A stretch of 22,373 nucleotides of DNA from Bacillota bacterium (GTDB taxonomy: Bacteria > Bacillota_C > Negativicutes > JAEYSJ01). Position 1 is the first letter of the stretch. Each line of letters opens with the position of its first letter. The notes below the pieces were generated by a model that did no database searches, was not told where the DNA came from, and saw nothing but the letters and a program-made list of their open reading frames with translations. Location of the stretch: positions 1 to 22,373 of the forward strand of contig JAEYSJ010000161.1 of assembly GCA_023434855.1 (NCBI GenBank), written 5' to 3'. The translations under genes were made by a program, and so were the position numbers. Positions 21,483 through 22,373 of the stretch are shown one piece after another.

Positions 21483-22373
21483 ATGAATCAAAGCACACTT
21501 CTGAATACACAGGAGTTACCCCGCTGGCGAATGTTAGTTGCCACAATTTTTGTTATGCTTTGTACCGGCTCGACCTATGCTTTTAGCGTGTTCATAGGGC
21601 CTTTGAGCACATTGCGCGAGTGGACGGCCGGGGACGCGGTTTTGGCTTTTGCTATCAATAATGCCATTGCTCCCATTCCTATGATTCTAAGCGGAAAAAT
21701 AGTAGATAAAGGCTATGCCAAACAGTGTATATTGTTTGGCGGAGCACTTTTTGGTATCGGGTACTTCCTATCCGGTATGGCAACAACGATTCCTATGTTT
21801 TATCTAACGTATGGAATTGTATGCGGTATCGGGCAAGCGTTTGCTTATTCGGGTTGTTTAGGTAACGCCGTTCGCTTGTTCCCGGATAGACGTGGACTGG
21901 CGGTAGGCTTGGTAACGGCCGGCAATGGCGGAGCCGCTATTCTTATGGCTCCTGCTTTATCGTATTTAATACAACAATATGGAGTGTTTACTGCTTTACA
22001 ATCCTTAGGGGCTGTTTTTATCGTAGTAAGTGTAATTGTTGGTTTAAGTGTAACCAGCGCGCCGACCGGATATATCCCCAAAGGCTGGACGCCGTCGGTA
22101 TCTGTCCAAAGTGCTCCTGCTATTAATGAAGGTCTGCCGTGGACCAGGATGATACAAACAATGCGGTTCTATATGATTTTGGTCATGTTTGGCATTGGGA
22201 CATTGTCTGGGTTGATGATTGTGTCAAATCTGTCGCGTATTGGTCAAACCATGTATGGTTTGTCAGCTACGGTGGCGGCATTTTATGTCAGTTTATATGC
22301 CCTGAGCAGTTGTTTAGGCCGTATTTTCTGGGGGGCCGTGTCTGACAAGATTGGTCGTTATTATGCGTTGATG
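21483..22373 (+). CDS. MFS transporter, OFA (oxalate/formate antiporter-like) type, 3'-partial
   Basis: AAGGAGGAG at 21466-21474 precedes the ATG, and the frame is open for 297 codons to the window edge. It is a major facilitator: about eight membrane helices are visible. The loop motif after helix 2 is a variant (LSGKIVDKGYAKQ), and the second-half equivalent is the well-conserved GRIFWGAVSDKIGR. ATIFVMLCTGSTYAFSVFIG and GIVCGIGQAFAYSG resemble the oxalate/formate antiporter subfamily, which exchanges small mono- and dicarboxylates. Position next to the LysR gene and the dehydratase operon suggests transport of a 2-hydroxy acid, 2-oxo acid or reduced fermentation product. About 100 more residues should lie beyond the window. 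Confidence 0.87.
   Translation, partial: MNQSTLLNTQELPRWRMLVATIFVMLCTGSTYAFSVFIGPLSTLREWTAGDAVLAFAINNAIAPIPMILSGKIVDKGYAKQCILFGGALFGIGYFLSGMATTIPMFYLTYGIVCGIGQAFAYSGCLGNAVRLFPDRRGLAVGLVTAGNGGAAILMAPALSYLIQQYGVFTALQSLGAVFIVVSVIVGLSVTSAPTGYIPKGWTPSVSVQSAPAINEGLPWTRMIQTMRFYMILVMFGIGTLSGLMIVSNLSRIGQTMYGLSATVAAFYVSLYALSSCLGRIFWGAVSDKIGRYYALM

Overview
The window looks like chromosomal DNA from a low-G+C, anaerobic member of the Bacillota. A Negativicutes/Sporomusaceae-type host (Pelosinus- or Sporomusa-like) is my best guess. The basis is strong AGGAGG-type ribosome binding sites, AT-rich intergenic DNA, a secreted protein with a FlgT-like N-terminal domain, and a radical 2-hydroxyacyl-CoA dehydratase operon typical of amino-acid-fermenting anaerobes. 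The taxonomic call is inference. No rRNA, tRNA, CRISPR array or complete insertion sequence is visible.

Layout, left to right. Positions 1-3142 hold a 5'-truncated membrane protein (zinc-ribbon remnant, ribosomal L7/L12-like domain, transmembrane helix, propeller-like exterior), a TPR lipoprotein and a metallo-beta-lactamase-fold hydrolase. Positions 3325-5215 hold a TrmB-type regulator divergent from two half-size TauE/SafE (TSUP) permeases; a near-consensus promoter with tandem palindromes lies between them. Positions 5334-6831 hold a secreted protein, a guanidine-I (ykkC)-like RNA with an intrinsic terminator but no visible 5' strand, and a second metallo-beta-lactamase-fold protein. Positions 6918-11717 hold a G+C-rich berberine-bridge-type FAD oxidase, a penicillin-binding-type serine hydrolase, a ureohydrolase-family enzyme and a membrane-anchored glycerophosphodiesterase.

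Positions 11878-14939 hold a possible IS-end remnant, a low-complexity hypothetical protein, and a GEMM-I (c-di-GMP-type) riboswitch candidate with terminator ahead of a two-gene operon: a Gdx/SugE guanidinium exporter and an alpha-oxoamine-synthase-type PLP enzyme. The operon is closed by a strong terminator. Positions 15103-15771 are a decayed or intergenic stretch with a frameshifted membrane gene and an orphan structured RNA plus terminator. Positions 16005-20408 carry a four-gene operon for CoA activation and dehydration of a 2-hydroxy acid (fldA, fldI/hadI, fldB, fldC types). It is followed by a convergent LysR regulator and a divergent OFA-type MFS transporter cut by the window edge.

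Working together: the CoA-transferase makes a 2-hydroxyacyl-CoA, the ATP-driven activator injects an electron into the two-subunit dehydratase, and the enoyl-CoA formed donates CoA to the next substrate. The nearby transporter may move the 2-hydroxy, 2-oxo or end-product acid, under LysR control. The most unusual parts are the two riboswitch-like RNAs, one without its 5' strand and one that appears to place a guanidinium exporter and a PLP condensing enzyme under a cyclic dinucleotide, and the ureohydrolase between them.
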